A DNA stretch of 47,062 nt from Sulfobacillus sp. Its GTDB lineage: Bacteria > Bacillota > Sulfobacillia > Sulfobacillales > Sulfobacillaceae. Both the position numbers and the translations under genes were made by a program. Positions 17,396 through 27,948 of this stretch are shown one piece after another. The notes beneath the pieces are model-generated. The model was given only the letters and a program-made list of their open reading frames with translations. It was not told the origin of the DNA and ran no database searches. Location: positions 1 to 47,062 of the forward strand of contig DAIDDL010000002.1 of NCBI GenBank assembly GCA_027309085.1, written 5' to 3'. The first letter of the stretch is position 1, and every line of letters begins with the position of its first letter.

Positions 17396-18174
17396 CACCA
17401 TATCAGCTCCTCTGCCAAGAACACCGGTCCCTCCGTGCAGACCCGGCGGTACTCCATTTGGGTTTGGCCCCGGGCGGGCACCACACACGCCAGGCAGGCG
17501 CCAATCCCGCAGCCCATGCGCTGCTCGAGCGCCACCTGGGCTGCGGCCCGGCCGCGGCAGGCGGAAGCCACCGCGGCCAGCATCGGCGTGGGGCCGCAGG
17601 AGAAGACCTGGCCGTCCGCATGGCCTTCGAGCCATTCCTGCAAGGGGCCGATCACGGTCCCCGCCTGTCCCCATGACCCGTCGTCAGTCGTGACCCTAAC
17701 TCCCAACCCCAACTGTTCAAAATCTTTTTGCATGAGGACCCACTCCCGGGTTCTGGCGCCAATAATGACGTCGGGCGCGGACTCCCTCCACTGGGCGGCA
17801 GCGCTGTACAGCGGGGGAATTCCCACCCCTCCCCCCACCAGGCACCAGGGACGGGAGGGGTCGGGAGGGGCAAAGCCGTGCCCGAGCGGTCCCAGAATAT
17901 CCAGACGCTCGCCTTCCTGGCAGTTGGCCAGCCAGGCCGTGCCTTCCCCCACCACCTGGAAGAGCAGCCCAACTCGTCCGCTATCCGGCTCAATGCGGGA
18001 GAAGGACACGGGACGCCTCAGCATCCCGGGGGTGAGGATGTGGGCAAACTGCCCGGGAACGGCCCGGGCAAGGGCCGGACTTTCCAGAATGAGCTCGACA
18101 TGATCCCTGGCCACTTCCTCGCGCCTCACAATGCGCGCGTCAACCTGCCCGTCATGAAACTGCTGTCCCGCCAT
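17395..18174 (-). CDS. pyrK: Dihydroorotate dehydrogenase electron transfer subunit
   Basis: This 259-aa FAD and [2Fe-2S] protein passes electrons from PyrD to NAD+. The FAD-binding block is RRPVSFSRIEPDSG, the NAD-binding block is LVGGGVGIPPLYS, and the cluster ligands are in CGIGACLACVV with a downstream Cys in YRRVCTEGPVF. It starts immediately after the carB stop (TGAATG) and overlaps pyrD by one base. Together with pyrD it forms the heterotetrameric class 1B enzyme. Confidence 0.95.
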   Translation of the reverse strand: MAGQQFHDGQVDARIVRREEVARDHVELILESPALARAVPGQFAHILTPGMLRRPVSFSRIEPDSGRVGLLFQVVGEGTAWLANCQEGERLDILGPLGHGFAPPDPSRPWCLVGGGVGIPPLYSAAAQWRESAPDVIIGARTREWVLMQKDFEQLGLGVRVTTDDGSWGQAGTVIGPLQEWLEGHADGQVFSCGPTPMLAAVASACRGRAAAQVALEQRMGCGIGACLACVVPARGQTQMEYRRVCTEGPVFLAEELIW

Positions 18175-21100
18175 TCACCGCACCTGCCCGACATGCAGCC
18201 ACTCATTGAGAGGGTGCACGGAAAATGTCTGCCGGTGGCGGTCGCGGAGCGCTTCCAGAGCCGCCCGCACGGTATCGAGGGAGGTAAAGCACAAAATCCC
18301 CTGCTCCACCGCTGCGCGCCGGATCAGAAAGCCTTCGCGCTCCTGGTCGCCGCCGACACTGATGGTGTTAATCACCAGGTCAAACTGCCCCTCGCGGATC
18401 ATGTCCACCAGGTGCGGGCGGCGCTCCCGGATTTTGTACACCGGGCGGGCGGGGATTCCCCGCGACGACAAGAGCGCCAGAGTGCCGGCGGTGGCGTAGA
18501 TCCGGTATCCCAGCTGCGCCAGTTCGCGCAGGTAGGGCAAGGCTTCCGCTTTGTCGGCGTCGGCGATGGTGGCCAGGATCTTGCCGCCCGCCGGCACCCG
18601 GAAGCCGCCGGCAATGAGCGCTTTGTACAGCGCCGAGGAAAAGTCATGGTCGATGCCCATCACCTCTCCGGTCGACTTCATTTCCGGTCCTAAAATCGCA
18701 TCGACCTGTCCCAGCTTGGCAAAGGAGAACACGGGCATCTTCACCGAGAAGTGGTCGGGCGCTTGCAGGAGGCCCTGGCCCCAGCGGTCATCCATGCGCC
18801 CTGTCAGGCTGGCTTCCATCGCCATGTCGACCAGGGGCACCCCGGTGGCTTTAATCACAAAGGGCACGGTGCGGCTGGAGCGGGGATTGGCTTCAATCAC
18901 GTAGACGTCATTGTTCACAGCCACAAACTGCACGTTCAAGAGGCCCTTGACCTTCAGCCCCCGGCACAGCCTGGTCGCAATGTCCACCACCTGCTCAATC
19001 ACCTGCCGGCTGGCCCGCACCGGCGGCAAAACCGCCACGGAGTCGCCGGAGTGCACCCCCGCTCTCTCCACATGCTCCATCACGGCCGGGATGATGACCC
19101 GGTCCCCGTCACTGACGGCATCCACTTCCAATTCGAGGCCGCTCATATAGCGGTCAATCAGCAGAGGCTGTCCCTCTCCCATTTCAGTGCTGGTGGACAG
19201 GTATTGCTCCAACTGGCCCTGGTCCTCAATAATCCGCATGGCGCGCCCGCCCAGCACGAAGGAGGGGCGGACCAGCACGGGGTAGCCAATATCCCGGGCG
19301 GCGGCAATCGCCTGCGGCGCGGTAATCGCCGTGTGACCGGGAGGGCGCTTGATGCCAAGTTCCCCCAGCAGAGCGTCGAACAGCTCGCGGTCCTCGGCCC
19401 GGCTTAGCCCTTCAAGGCCGGTGCCGATAATGTTGACCCCGTTTCGGGTGAGAGCTTCCGCCAAATTGATGGCGGTCTGCCCGCCAAACTGCACCACCAC
19501 CCCCAAAGGCTGCTCCCAGTCGACAATGTTGAGGACGTCTTCGAGAGTAATCGGCTCAAAGTACAGCCGGTCCGAGGCGTTGAAGTCGGTGGACACCGTC
19601 TCAGGATTGTTGTTGACCATGATCGCCTGGTACCCCAGACGTTTGAGCGCGTTCAGAGCGTAGACGCTGGCCGCGTCAAACTCAATGCCCTGGCCGATGC
19701 GGATAGGGCCTGACCCTATGACCAGCACCTTGGGACCCGTGAGCGGCACGGCTTCCCGGCTGGGCTCATAAGCCGCGTAATAGTATGGGGTCCGCGCCGG
19801 GAATTCCCCCGCGCAGGTGTCCACCATTTTGTAGCCGGGGCGCACGCCCAGGGCCAGGCGCTGGGCGCGCACGGCAGCTGGAGTGGAGCCTGTCAGTTCG
19901 GCAATCCGGGCATCGGAAAATCCCAGCTGCTTGATTTTCCAGGCCTCGTGCACCCACTCCCCTGCCTGCGTTTCCAGCCATTCTTCCCAGCGGATGATCT
20001 CGGCAATCCCGTCCAGAAACCAGCGGTCAATGCGGGTCTTCTCCGCCAGGTCCTCTACCCGGAAGTGGCGTCTGAGTCCCTCAGCCAGGTAGAACAGCCG
20101 CTCGTCGGTGGCGGTGATGCACCCCTCCCAGATAGCTTCAGACGGCACGGAAGCCAGCTGCGGGTCGTTCAGTCCCGTCCGCCGCATCTCCAGAGAGCGC
20201 ACGGCCTTCTGCAGACCGCCCGGGAAGGTGCGGTCAATGGCCATCACCTCTCCCGTCGCCTTCATCTGCGTGCCCAGCACCCGGTCCGCTCCCGGAAATT
20301 TATCGAACGGCCACCGTGGTATTTTCACGACGATGTAGTCTAAGGCTGGCTCAAACGCTGCCGTGGTATCTTCTGTCACCGGATTCGCGATTTCCGGCAA
20401 GGTCAGTCCCAGCGCGATTTTGGAGACAATCCGGGCAATCGGGTACCCCGTCGCTTTGGACGCCAGGGCACTGGAACGCGACACCCGGGGATTGACCTCA
20501 ATCACCCAGTAACGCCCGTCTGGGTGCAGGGCGAACTGCACGTTGCAGCCTCCCTCCACTCCCAGGTGGGACACGATGTCGATGGCGGCGGAGCGCAGCA
20601 TCTGGTACTCGTAATCGGTCAGGGTCTGGCTCGGGGCCACCACAATGGAGTCCCCGGTGTGCACCCCGACCGGGTCCAGGTTTTCCATATTGCAGACGAT
20701 GATGGTGTTGCCGGCGCCGTCCCGGATTACCTCGTACTCCACCTCTTTGCAGCCGGCAATGGATTCTTCCACCAGCACCTGGGTAATGGGGCTGAGCGCC
20801 AGAGCATGGGGGAGGCGCACCAGGAGCTCTTCGGCGCTGTGGGCGAATCCCCCGCCGGTCCCCCCCAGGGTGTAGGCTGGACGCAAGATGACCGGGTAGC
20901 CGATGTCATTGGCGAAGGCCAGTCCTTCGTCCACCGTCGTCACCGTCCGGCTTTTGGGAATGGGATGGTGGAGCTCAATCATCAGGTTCCGGAAATCTTC
21001 CCGGTCCTCCGCCATTTTTATAGCCGACAGCGGAGTGCCCAGAAGGGGAATGCCCAAATCCGTGAGCACCCCCGAGCGTCCGAGCTCGGAGGCCAGGTTC

Positions 21101-21387
21101 AGCCCCATCTGCCCCCCTAGCGTCGCCAGCACCCCGTCCGGCCGCTCCTTGCCCAGAATATAGGCCAGGAACGACACGGTCAGGGGCTCCAGATAGACGG
21201 TGTCGGCCACCGACAGGTCGGTCATGATGGTGGCCGGGTTGCTGTTCACCAGCACCACCTCCACCCCTTCTTCCCGCAGCGCGCGGCAGGCCTGGGTTCC
21301 GGCGTAGTCAAACTCGGCGGCCTGGCCGATGATAATCGGCCCGGATCCTATCACGAGCACTTTGCGCACATCTGGTCGTTTAGGCAT
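18175..21387 (-). CDS. carB: Carbamoyl-phosphate synthase large subunit
   Basis: The product is about 1070 aa with the family's duplicated ATP-grasp architecture. The first half begins KVLVIGSGPIIIGQAAEFDY. The second half repeats it as KVLVIGSGPIRIGQGIEFD near residue 555. The C-terminal MGS-like allosteric domain (about 940-1070) contains YATAGTLALLSSRGI. It makes carbamoyl phosphate from bicarbonate, ATP and ammonia passed from CarA. An upstream ATG at 21396 is possible, but ATG 21387 has GGGGAG nine bases ahead and gives the usual MPKR N-terminus. The start overlaps the carA stop by eight bases. It may serve arginine synthesis as well. Confidence 0.96.
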   Translation of the reverse strand: MPKRPDVRKVLVIGSGPIIIGQAAEFDYAGTQACRALREEGVEVVLVNSNPATIMTDLSVADTVYLEPLTVSFLAYILGKERPDGVLATLGGQMGLNLASELGRSGVLTDLGIPLLGTPLSAIKMAEDREDFRNLMIELHHPIPKSRTVTTVDEGLAFANDIGYPVILRPAYTLGGTGGGFAHSAEELLVRLPHALALSPITQVLVEESIAGCKEVEYEVIRDGAGNTIIVCNMENLDPVGVHTGDSIVVAPSQTLTDYEYQMLRSAAIDIVSHLGVEGGCNVQFALHPDGRYWVIEVNPRVSRSSALASKATGYPIARIVSKIALGLTLPEIANPVTEDTTAAFEPALDYIVVKIPRWPFDKFPGADRVLGTQMKATGEVMAIDRTFPGGLQKAVRSLEMRRTGLNDPQLASVPSEAIWEGCITATDERLFYLAEGLRRHFRVEDLAEKTRIDRWFLDGIAEIIRWEEWLETQAGEWVHEAWKIKQLGFSDARIAELTGSTPAAVRAQRLALGVRPGYKMVDTCAGEFPARTPYYYAAYEPSREAVPLTGPKVLVIGSGPIRIGQGIEFDAASVYALNALKRLGYQAIMVNNNPETVSTDFNASDRLYFEPITLEDVLNIVDWEQPLGVVVQFGGQTAINLAEALTRNGVNIIGTGLEGLSRAEDRELFDALLGELGIKRPPGHTAITAPQAIAAARDIGYPVLVRPSFVLGGRAMRIIEDQGQLEQYLSTSTEMGEGQPLLIDRYMSGLELEVDAVSDGDRVIIPAVMEHVERAGVHSGDSVAVLPPVRASRQVIEQVVDIATRLCRGLKVKGLLNVQFVAVNNDVYVIEANPRSSRTVPFVIKATGVPLVDMAMEASLTGRMDDRWGQGLLQAPDHFSVKMPVFSFAKLGQVDAILGPEMKSTGEVMGIDHDFSSALYKALIAGGFRVPAGGKILATIADADKAEALPYLRELAQLGYRIYATAGTLALLSSRGIPARPVYKIRERRPHLVDMIREGQFDLVINTISVGGDQEREGFLIRRAAVEQGILCFTSLDTVRAALEALRDRHRQTFSVHPLNEWLHVGQVR

Positions 21388-22462
21388 GATTTCCATCTCC
21401 CCACTCGCGTACCATTGTCAGAAACTCATCGAAAAGATAGTGGGAGTCCCAGGGACCGGGCCCCGCCTCGGGATGGTGCTGCACCGTGAGCACCGGCTTC
21501 TCGCGGTGCTGGAATCCTTCCACGGTCTGGTCGTGCAAATTGGTCAGCCGGATCCGGTAGCGGTCCAGAAGCGGCTCCGCTTCCACCGCATAGCCGTGGT
21601 TCTGGGAGGTAATCAGCACCTTGCCCGTCTGGTGGTCCATCAGGGGGTGGTTGGCGCCGTGGTGGCCGAATTTCAGCGGGTAGGTCCTCGCTCCCTCGGC
21701 CAGGCCAATCAGCTGGTGTCCCAGGCAAATTCCCAAAGTGGGGTAGTTCGCGATGCAGTGTTTCACGGTGGGGAGCAGGTCCCCGAAAAGGCTCGGGTCC
21801 CCCGGCCCGTTCGAGAGCACGACCCCGTCCGGGCGGTAGGCTTCGAGCTCCTCGGGGGTCACCGTGCAGGGCACCACGGTGACAGACATGTTGCGCACTC
21901 CCAGCTGTTCCATAATGGAGTTTTTAGCGCCGTAGTCGATCACGACAATATGGGGCCCGTCATGGACAATATGGTAAGGCTCAGGCGTGGTCACTTCATA
22001 GACACTGCGGGACAGGTCAATGGCCGCCAGTGCCTGGGCCAGATCTAGGGCATCGTGCCCGGACTCGGCCAGCACGGCGTGCTGGGTGCCCGCCCCCCGG
22101 ATGTACAGGGTCAGCTCCCGGGTGTCCACGCCTGACAGGCCGACTTTGTGATACCGCTTCAAGTAGCTGTCAAAGCTTTCCGCCCCGCCAAAATGAGAGG
22201 GAACCGGGGCGTCATCCTTGACAATCACCGCCTCGGCCCAGGGAAACAGCGACTCCGCCGCCTCCGGAAATGTGCCGTAGTTGCCAATCAGAGGGTACGT
22301 CAGCACGACAATCTGGCCGTAATAGGAGGGGTCGGTCAAAATTTCCTGGTACCCTGTCATCGCGGTGTTGAAGACCACCTCACCGGCCGCCATCTGGCCG
22401 GTGTCCCCAATCAAAGTGCCGTCAAAGCGGGTGCCGTCCTCAAAGAGCAGAGTGCCTTTCAT
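21380..22462 (-). CDS. carA: Carbamoyl-phosphate synthase small subunit (glutaminase)
   Basis: This 360-aa amidotransferase subunit releases ammonia from glutamine. The class I glutaminase nucleophile is in LGICLGHQLIGLA, and the catalytic His-Glu is in VQHHPEAGPGP. The N-terminal CPSase domain has FNTAMTGYQEILTDPSYYGQ. The frame is open further upstream into pyrC, but ATG 22462 overlaps the pyrC stop as ATGA and gives the canonical N-terminus MKGTLLFEDGT. Confidence 0.96.
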   Translation of the reverse strand: MKGTLLFEDGTRFDGTLIGDTGQMAAGEVVFNTAMTGYQEILTDPSYYGQIVVLTYPLIGNYGTFPEAAESLFPWAEAVIVKDDAPVPSHFGGAESFDSYLKRYHKVGLSGVDTRELTLYIRGAGTQHAVLAESGHDALDLAQALAAIDLSRSVYEVTTPEPYHIVHDGPHIVVIDYGAKNSIMEQLGVRNMSVTVVPCTVTPEELEAYRPDGVVLSNGPGDPSLFGDLLPTVKHCIANYPTLGICLGHQLIGLAEGARTYPLKFGHHGANHPLMDHQTGKVLITSQNHGYAVEAEPLLDRYRIRLTNLHDQTVEGFQHREKPVLTVQHHPEAGPGPWDSHYLFDEFLTMVREWGDGNHA

Positions 22463-23746
22463 CCCAGCACCTCCTGGTCGCGCATCGTGAAGCGGCCTCC
22501 CACCATTGTCGCCACCGCCCGCCCCGTGAGCCGGGATCCCTCCAGCGGCGTGTTGCGGCCCTTGGAGTAAAAAGTGCGGGGGTCCACCGTCCACTGCACC
22601 CGCGGGTCGATGAGGGTCAAGTCCGCCTCCTGGCCAGGAACGAGCCCGCCGTAGGCCACACGCAGCACATCATGCGGTCCCGAGGTTATCTTGGCGAACA
22701 GCTCCAGGGGGCTCAAGAGGCCTTGCCCCAGAAACAGGGTTATCACCGACCCCAAAAATGTCTCCAGGCCGCTGATGCCAAAGGGCGCCTCGTCATACGG
22801 CGCGGCTTTCTCATCCGCGTGGTGCGGCGCGTGGTCCGACGCCAGCACGCCCACGAGCCCGCTCCTGACGGCATCAATCAGAGCCTGCTGCACCTGAGCC
22901 GGACGCAGCGGCGGGTTGACCTTGGTCAACGGGCTGTAATTCCATTCCCGCACAGCTTCGTCGGTGAGGAACAGGTGGTGGGGGGCGATCTCGGCCGTGA
23001 CCCTGAGTCCCCGGTTCCGAGCATAGCGCAGCGCCTCCAGGGAGCCGGGAGAGGAGATGTGGGCCACGTGCAATATTCCCTGGGTCAGTCCCGCCAGCTC
23101 CACGTCCCGCCAGACCATGACGGATTCCGCCTCGGCCGGGATGCCGCCCAGTCCCATCTGCTGGGAGACCGCGCCTTCATGCATCACCCCGCCCAACGCC
23201 AGCCGCGAATCTTCAGCATGCTGGATGATGGGCTTGCCCACGGCCGCGGAATAGCTCAGCGCTGCCCGCATCAGGCGGCTGTCGGCCACGGGGTGGCCGT
23301 CGTCAGAAAATCCCACCGCGCCGGCCTGCGCCATCTGGTACATCTCCGCCAGTTCCCGGCCAGCCTCGCCTTTGGTAATGGCGCCGATGGGCCAGATCCG
23401 CACCAGCCCCAACTGGCGGGAGCGTTCAATCTGCCACTGCACAAGACTGGGGATGTCAATCACCGGCTGGGTGTTGGGCATCGTGCAGACGGCGGTGAAG
23501 CCCCCCGCCGCGGCCGCTTTGCTGCCCGATTCCAGGTCTTCTTTATATTCCAGCCCCGGGTCCCGGAAATGCACATGCATGTCCAGAAGTCTGGGCACCA
23601 GCCACAGCCCGTCCCCGTTGACGACCTCCGCGTCCGGTTCGGGCTGCCCTGCAATCCGGCCGTCTTTCACCCATACGTCCGTGACTCCGTCGAAATTCCG
23701 GAACGGGTCAATGACCCGCGCCCCCTGAATGCGGTAAGCGGTTCGT

Positions 23747-23760
<14 letters not shown>
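22459..23760 (-). CDS. pyrC: Dihydroorotase
   Basis: This zinc amidohydrolase of about 433 aa cyclises carbamoyl aspartate to dihydroorotate. The metal site begins with DMHVHFRDPG near residue 60; HAED and HISSP supply further ligands, and the catalytic Asp is in LASDHAPH. It belongs to the longer class I type common in Bacillota. The frame is open to 23871, but ATG 23760 (or 23757), inside the 3' end of pyrB after GGGGGGTG, gives the normal start. Confidence 0.95.
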
Positions 23761-25273
<1,513 letters not shown>

Positions 25274-25297
25274 AAAAAGTTCTGGCTTTGCCCCTTA

Positions 25298-25315
25298 CCA
25301 GCCTCACGGGACTGG
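25298..25315 (-). promoter_or_regulatory. PyrR-binding anti-antiterminator hairpin
   Basis: The minus strand reads CCAGTCCCGTGAGGCTGG. It matches the conserved PyrR-binding loop (A-R-U-C-C-N-G-N-G-A-G-G-Y-U) at the tip of a short stem. When UMP-loaded PyrR binds, the downstream terminator at 25242-25273 forms. Only one such copy is visible upstream of pyrR; no second copy was seen between pyrR and pyrB, which overlap. Confidence 0.92.
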
Positions 25316-25342
25316 TGTTAAAGGATGTGACCTAAAGGTCAT

Positions 25343-25369
25343 ATTATACGACCTGCCTGTTTTCGTAAA
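25343..25369 (-). promoter_or_regulatory. pyr operon promoter
   Basis: A perfect -10 box TATAAT occupies 25343-25348 on the minus strand. A weak -35 (TTTACG, 25364-25369) lies 15 bases away, a short spacing. Transcription would start about 30 bases ahead of the PyrR-binding hairpin. Confidence 0.6.
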
Positions 25370-25559
25370 GGGCCTTGAACCCAGTTCCAGGGATTTTTGT
25401 GCGCCCCTTTGTCCATTCCAGCCAAAATTCACGGTCCCCCGAGAGGAGCAGGCCTCTTTTTGAACCGTCCGTCATGGCGGTATCATGCCCCTCTTTGGGG
25501 AATTTTACCCGCTCCGGAGGGCAGGCTTTAGGTTATGATAGGGGAAGAAGGAGGTTGCA

Positions 25560-26504
25560 ATGGCTCATCACAACGTGGATTTAAAAAGATTATGGCGCAA
25601 GACGGGCCTGTTCATTGCCGGACTAATCATTGTCGGAATTGGTCTGGCGGTGCTGGTGGACCAGGGCAAGCAGCACAAATTCCTCCCCCCTGACACCGTC
25701 GGCCCGATCAAGGCGCTCATTGTGCTGATGGTGGGCGGCGCCATCTCGTACTTGCTCGAGCGCTATCTCTTTCAGCTCGCGTCGCGGGCGCTGGGCGCGA
25801 GCCGCACCACAACTTTGCGGTTTATAATCCGCCTGTTCCTGTTGCTGGCCGTGATTTTGTCGGTTCTGGCCGCCTTTGGCGTAGGGCTCTCGTCGGTGGT
25901 TTTTGGCGGCGCCTTCGTCACCGCCATCATCGGTCTCGCCGGCCAGACAATGTTTGGCAACCTGATTGCCGGGATCGCCATCCTTCTGTTTCACCCTTTT
26001 GAGGTGGGAGACCGCATCAACTTCGTGGCCTGGCAGTACCCGATCCTGATGCCCAGCTTCCCCCACGAGGCGCTCAAGCCCGCCTACAGCGGGGTGGTCA
26101 CTGACATCACTTTGATGTACACCTCCATGATTACGGACAGCGGCCCTCTCATGGTCGTGCCGAACGGCATCATCATTCAAGCGGTGGTGGAGAACCTGGC
26201 GCGGAGCCAGAAGCGCATTATCCGGCTGCGGTTTGATGTGGACATGGCCATTGACCCGGGACAACTGCTGCCCCGGGTCGAAAAGCTGCTGAACACTCTG
26301 GGTTTCAGCGGCACGTCGCCCCTCATCATCGACGTCACCCCGGCCACTTTTGCCCTGCTGATTGTCATTGACACCAAAATGCGCAGCGACGACGAGGTCC
26401 GGCACCAGATTTTCGGCCACATGGTGCCCCTGATTCAGAACATGGCCAAATCTGCCAAGACCGCCGTCACCGACGGGGCCAGCTCACTGCCCCAAAAGGC
26501 CTAA
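25560..26504 (+). CDS. MscS-family mechanosensitive channel
   Basis: This 314-aa protein starts at ATG 25560 (MAHHNVDL) after GAAGGAGG. It has an N-terminal helix at about 14-34, two more helices, and a pore-lining TM3 with the Gly/Ala-rich pattern GLSSVVFGGAFVTAIIGLAG, followed by QTMFGNLIAGIAILLFHPF and EVGDRI, as in small-conductance mechanosensitive channels. The cytoplasmic domain contains VVPNG(I/N). It protects cells from osmotic down-shock. It diverges from the pyr operon, and its 3' end overlaps that of the convergent RluA-type gene by 21 bases. Confidence 0.92.
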   Translation: MAHHNVDLKRLWRKTGLFIAGLIIVGIGLAVLVDQGKQHKFLPPDTVGPIKALIVLMVGGAISYLLERYLFQLASRALGASRTTTLRFIIRLFLLLAVILSVLAAFGVGLSSVVFGGAFVTAIIGLAGQTMFGNLIAGIAILLFHPFEVGDRINFVAWQYPILMPSFPHEALKPAYSGVVTDITLMYTSMITDSGPLMVVPNGIIIQAVVENLARSQKRIIRLRFDVDMAIDPGQLLPRVEKLLNTLGFSGTSPLIIDVTPATFALLIVIDTKMRSDDEVRHQIFGHMVPLIQNMAKSAKTAVTDGASSLPQKA

Positions 26505-27500
26505 GCCTTTCTCCAGAAGGAACCCCGTATCCACCTGGCCACAAAGCTCGGTGGATGCCAGGGCCACCGGGTCGACCACCGTGACTGGCCCGCTGTGGCC
26601 AGCCCACGAGGTCCAATCTTCCGCAGGCGGCATCTGCCAGAAGCACAAGGGCTCCCCGGACACAGGGTGGCGGAAGGACAGCCGCGCCGCGTGCAGGAGC
26701 TGGGCCTTAAACGGACTGCCCGCTCTGGCATAGAGCGGGTCCCCCTGCACAGGGTGGCCGACACTGGCAAGGTGCACCCGGATCTGGTGGGTGCGCCCTG
26801 TCTCCAGGGTCAGCTGCACCAGGCTCACCTTGTCCCATGCCGCTAGGGTGCGGTAGTGGGTCCGGGCCTGGCGCCCGGAATAGACGACGGCCATTTTGAG
26901 GCGGTTGCCCGGGTCCCGGCCGATAGGGGCGTCAATCACCCCGGCCGGTTCCGGCAGCCGCCCCGTGACCACGGCCAGATAATCCCGGTGCACCTCGCGG
27001 TCCTGGATCATGTCGGACAGGCGGGTCCGGACCGTTTCCGACCGGGCCAGCACGAGCAGCCCGGTGGTGTCGCGGTCGAGGCGGTGCACCACCCCTGGTC
27101 GGAAATCTTCGGACTCCACCGCCAGCCACGGGGCGAGGCGGTGGACCACGCTGTCGTCCTCGTGGCCATGGCTCGGGTGCACCACCAGGTTGCGCGGCTT
27201 GTTCACCACCACCAGGTCCTTATCCTGATAGACGACCCACTCCTCGTCCACCAGGGCTCCCGTGTTCCAGGCCGCGGGCACAGGCGCGGCCGGGGCCAGG
27301 GTGATGCTGACCGCGTCCCCGCCCTGCACTGTGTAGCTGGCCCGGGGCGCCCTCCCGTTGACCTGAATGCGCCCTTGGAGAATTTGGCGCTGCCAGTAAG
27401 TGCGGGAGTGGGACGGGCCCCACTCCTGCAGCAGCCGGTCCAGCCTGAGTCCGGCCTGCTCTGGGCCCACCATTTGACTCTGCGCTTCAGGATTCTCCAT
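26484..27500 (-). CDS. RluA-family 23S rRNA/tRNA pseudouridine synthase
   Basis: This 338-aa protein has an N-terminal S4 RNA-binding domain (LRLDRLLQEW; RIQVNGRAPRASYTVQGGD) and the RluA catalytic domain with VVHRLDRDTTGLLVLAR, where the Asp in LDRDT is the nucleophile. The position of its gene after lspA matches the RluD-like YlyB of Bacillus. The frame is open upstream inside lspA, but ATG 27500 (MENPEAQSQM), overlapping the lspA end by 14 bases, fits the family. The C-terminal 30-40 residues, beyond the usual family end, are poorly conserved. Confidence 0.93.
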   Translation of the reverse strand: MENPEAQSQMVGPEQAGLRLDRLLQEWGPSHSRTYWQRQILQGRIQVNGRAPRASYTVQGGDAVSITLAPAAPVPAAWNTGALVDEEWVVYQDKDLVVVNKPRNLVVHPSHGHEDDSVVHRLAPWLAVESEDFRPGVVHRLDRDTTGLLVLARSETVRTRLSDMIQDREVHRDYLAVVTGRLPEPAGVIDAPIGRDPGNRLKMAVVYSGRQARTHYRTLAAWDKVSLVQLTLETGRTHQIRVHLASVGHPVQGDPLYARAGSPFKAQLLHAARLSFRHPVSGEPLCFWQMPPAEDWTSWAGHSGPVTVVDPVALASTELCGQVDTGFLLEKGLGLLGQ

Positions 27501-27948
27501 TTTTATCCTGCCTCCAGTAGTAATACACGCCCACCAGCATCCCCACCACAATGGCCGAATCGGCGAGATTGAACACGGGCCAGTCAATCACCTGGATATA
27601 ATCGACCACCCGCCCTGATACCAGCCGGTCCCATAAGTTTCCTGCAGACCCGCCCGCGAGCAGTCCCAAAGCCACGACCATCGTCACCGGCAAGTCGGGA
27701 TGGCGCGCGGTATACCAGCCGATCCCCACCAAGAGCCCGACTGCCACCACAATAAAGAGGGGCGCCCCCCCTCTGAGCAGACTGAAGGCGGCCCCATTAT
27801 TCAGAATGTAGGTCCACGACAGCACCGGCGGCAGCACGGGCACACTCTGTCCCGGGACCATCGTCTTGGCAATATGGGACTGGATCAGGAGGTCGGCGGC
27901 CAGGATGACCGCCCCGATTGCCCACACACCCAGAGCTCTCTTGGACAT
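27487..27948 (-). CDS. lspA: Signal peptidase II (prolipoprotein signal peptidase)
   Basis: This 153-aa membrane protease has four hydrophobic helices. It cleaves lipoprotein signal peptides after lipidation. The two catalytic Asp motifs are GGSAGNLWDRLVSGRVVDYI and VFNLADSAIV, with NNGAAFS near the first loop. ATG 27948 overlaps the ileS stop (TAATG). The lspA-rluD arrangement downstream of ileS is common in Bacillota. Confidence 0.95.
   Translation of the reverse strand: MSKRALGVWAIGAVILAADLLIQSHIAKTMVPGQSVPVLPPVLSWTYILNNGAAFSLLRGGAPLFIVVAVGLLVGIGWYTARHPDLPVTMVVALGLLAGGSAGNLWDRLVSGRVVDYIQVIDWPVFNLADSAIVVGMLVGVYYYWRQDKNGES

Noticed and set aside
17402-17674. N-terminal extension of pyrD
   Set aside because: It is a shifted reading of pyrK. 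The TGATG overlap at 17395 marks the true start.
22463-22594. N-terminal extension of carA
   Set aside because: It is antisense/offset reading of pyrC coding DNA; the ATGA overlap at 22462 is the start.
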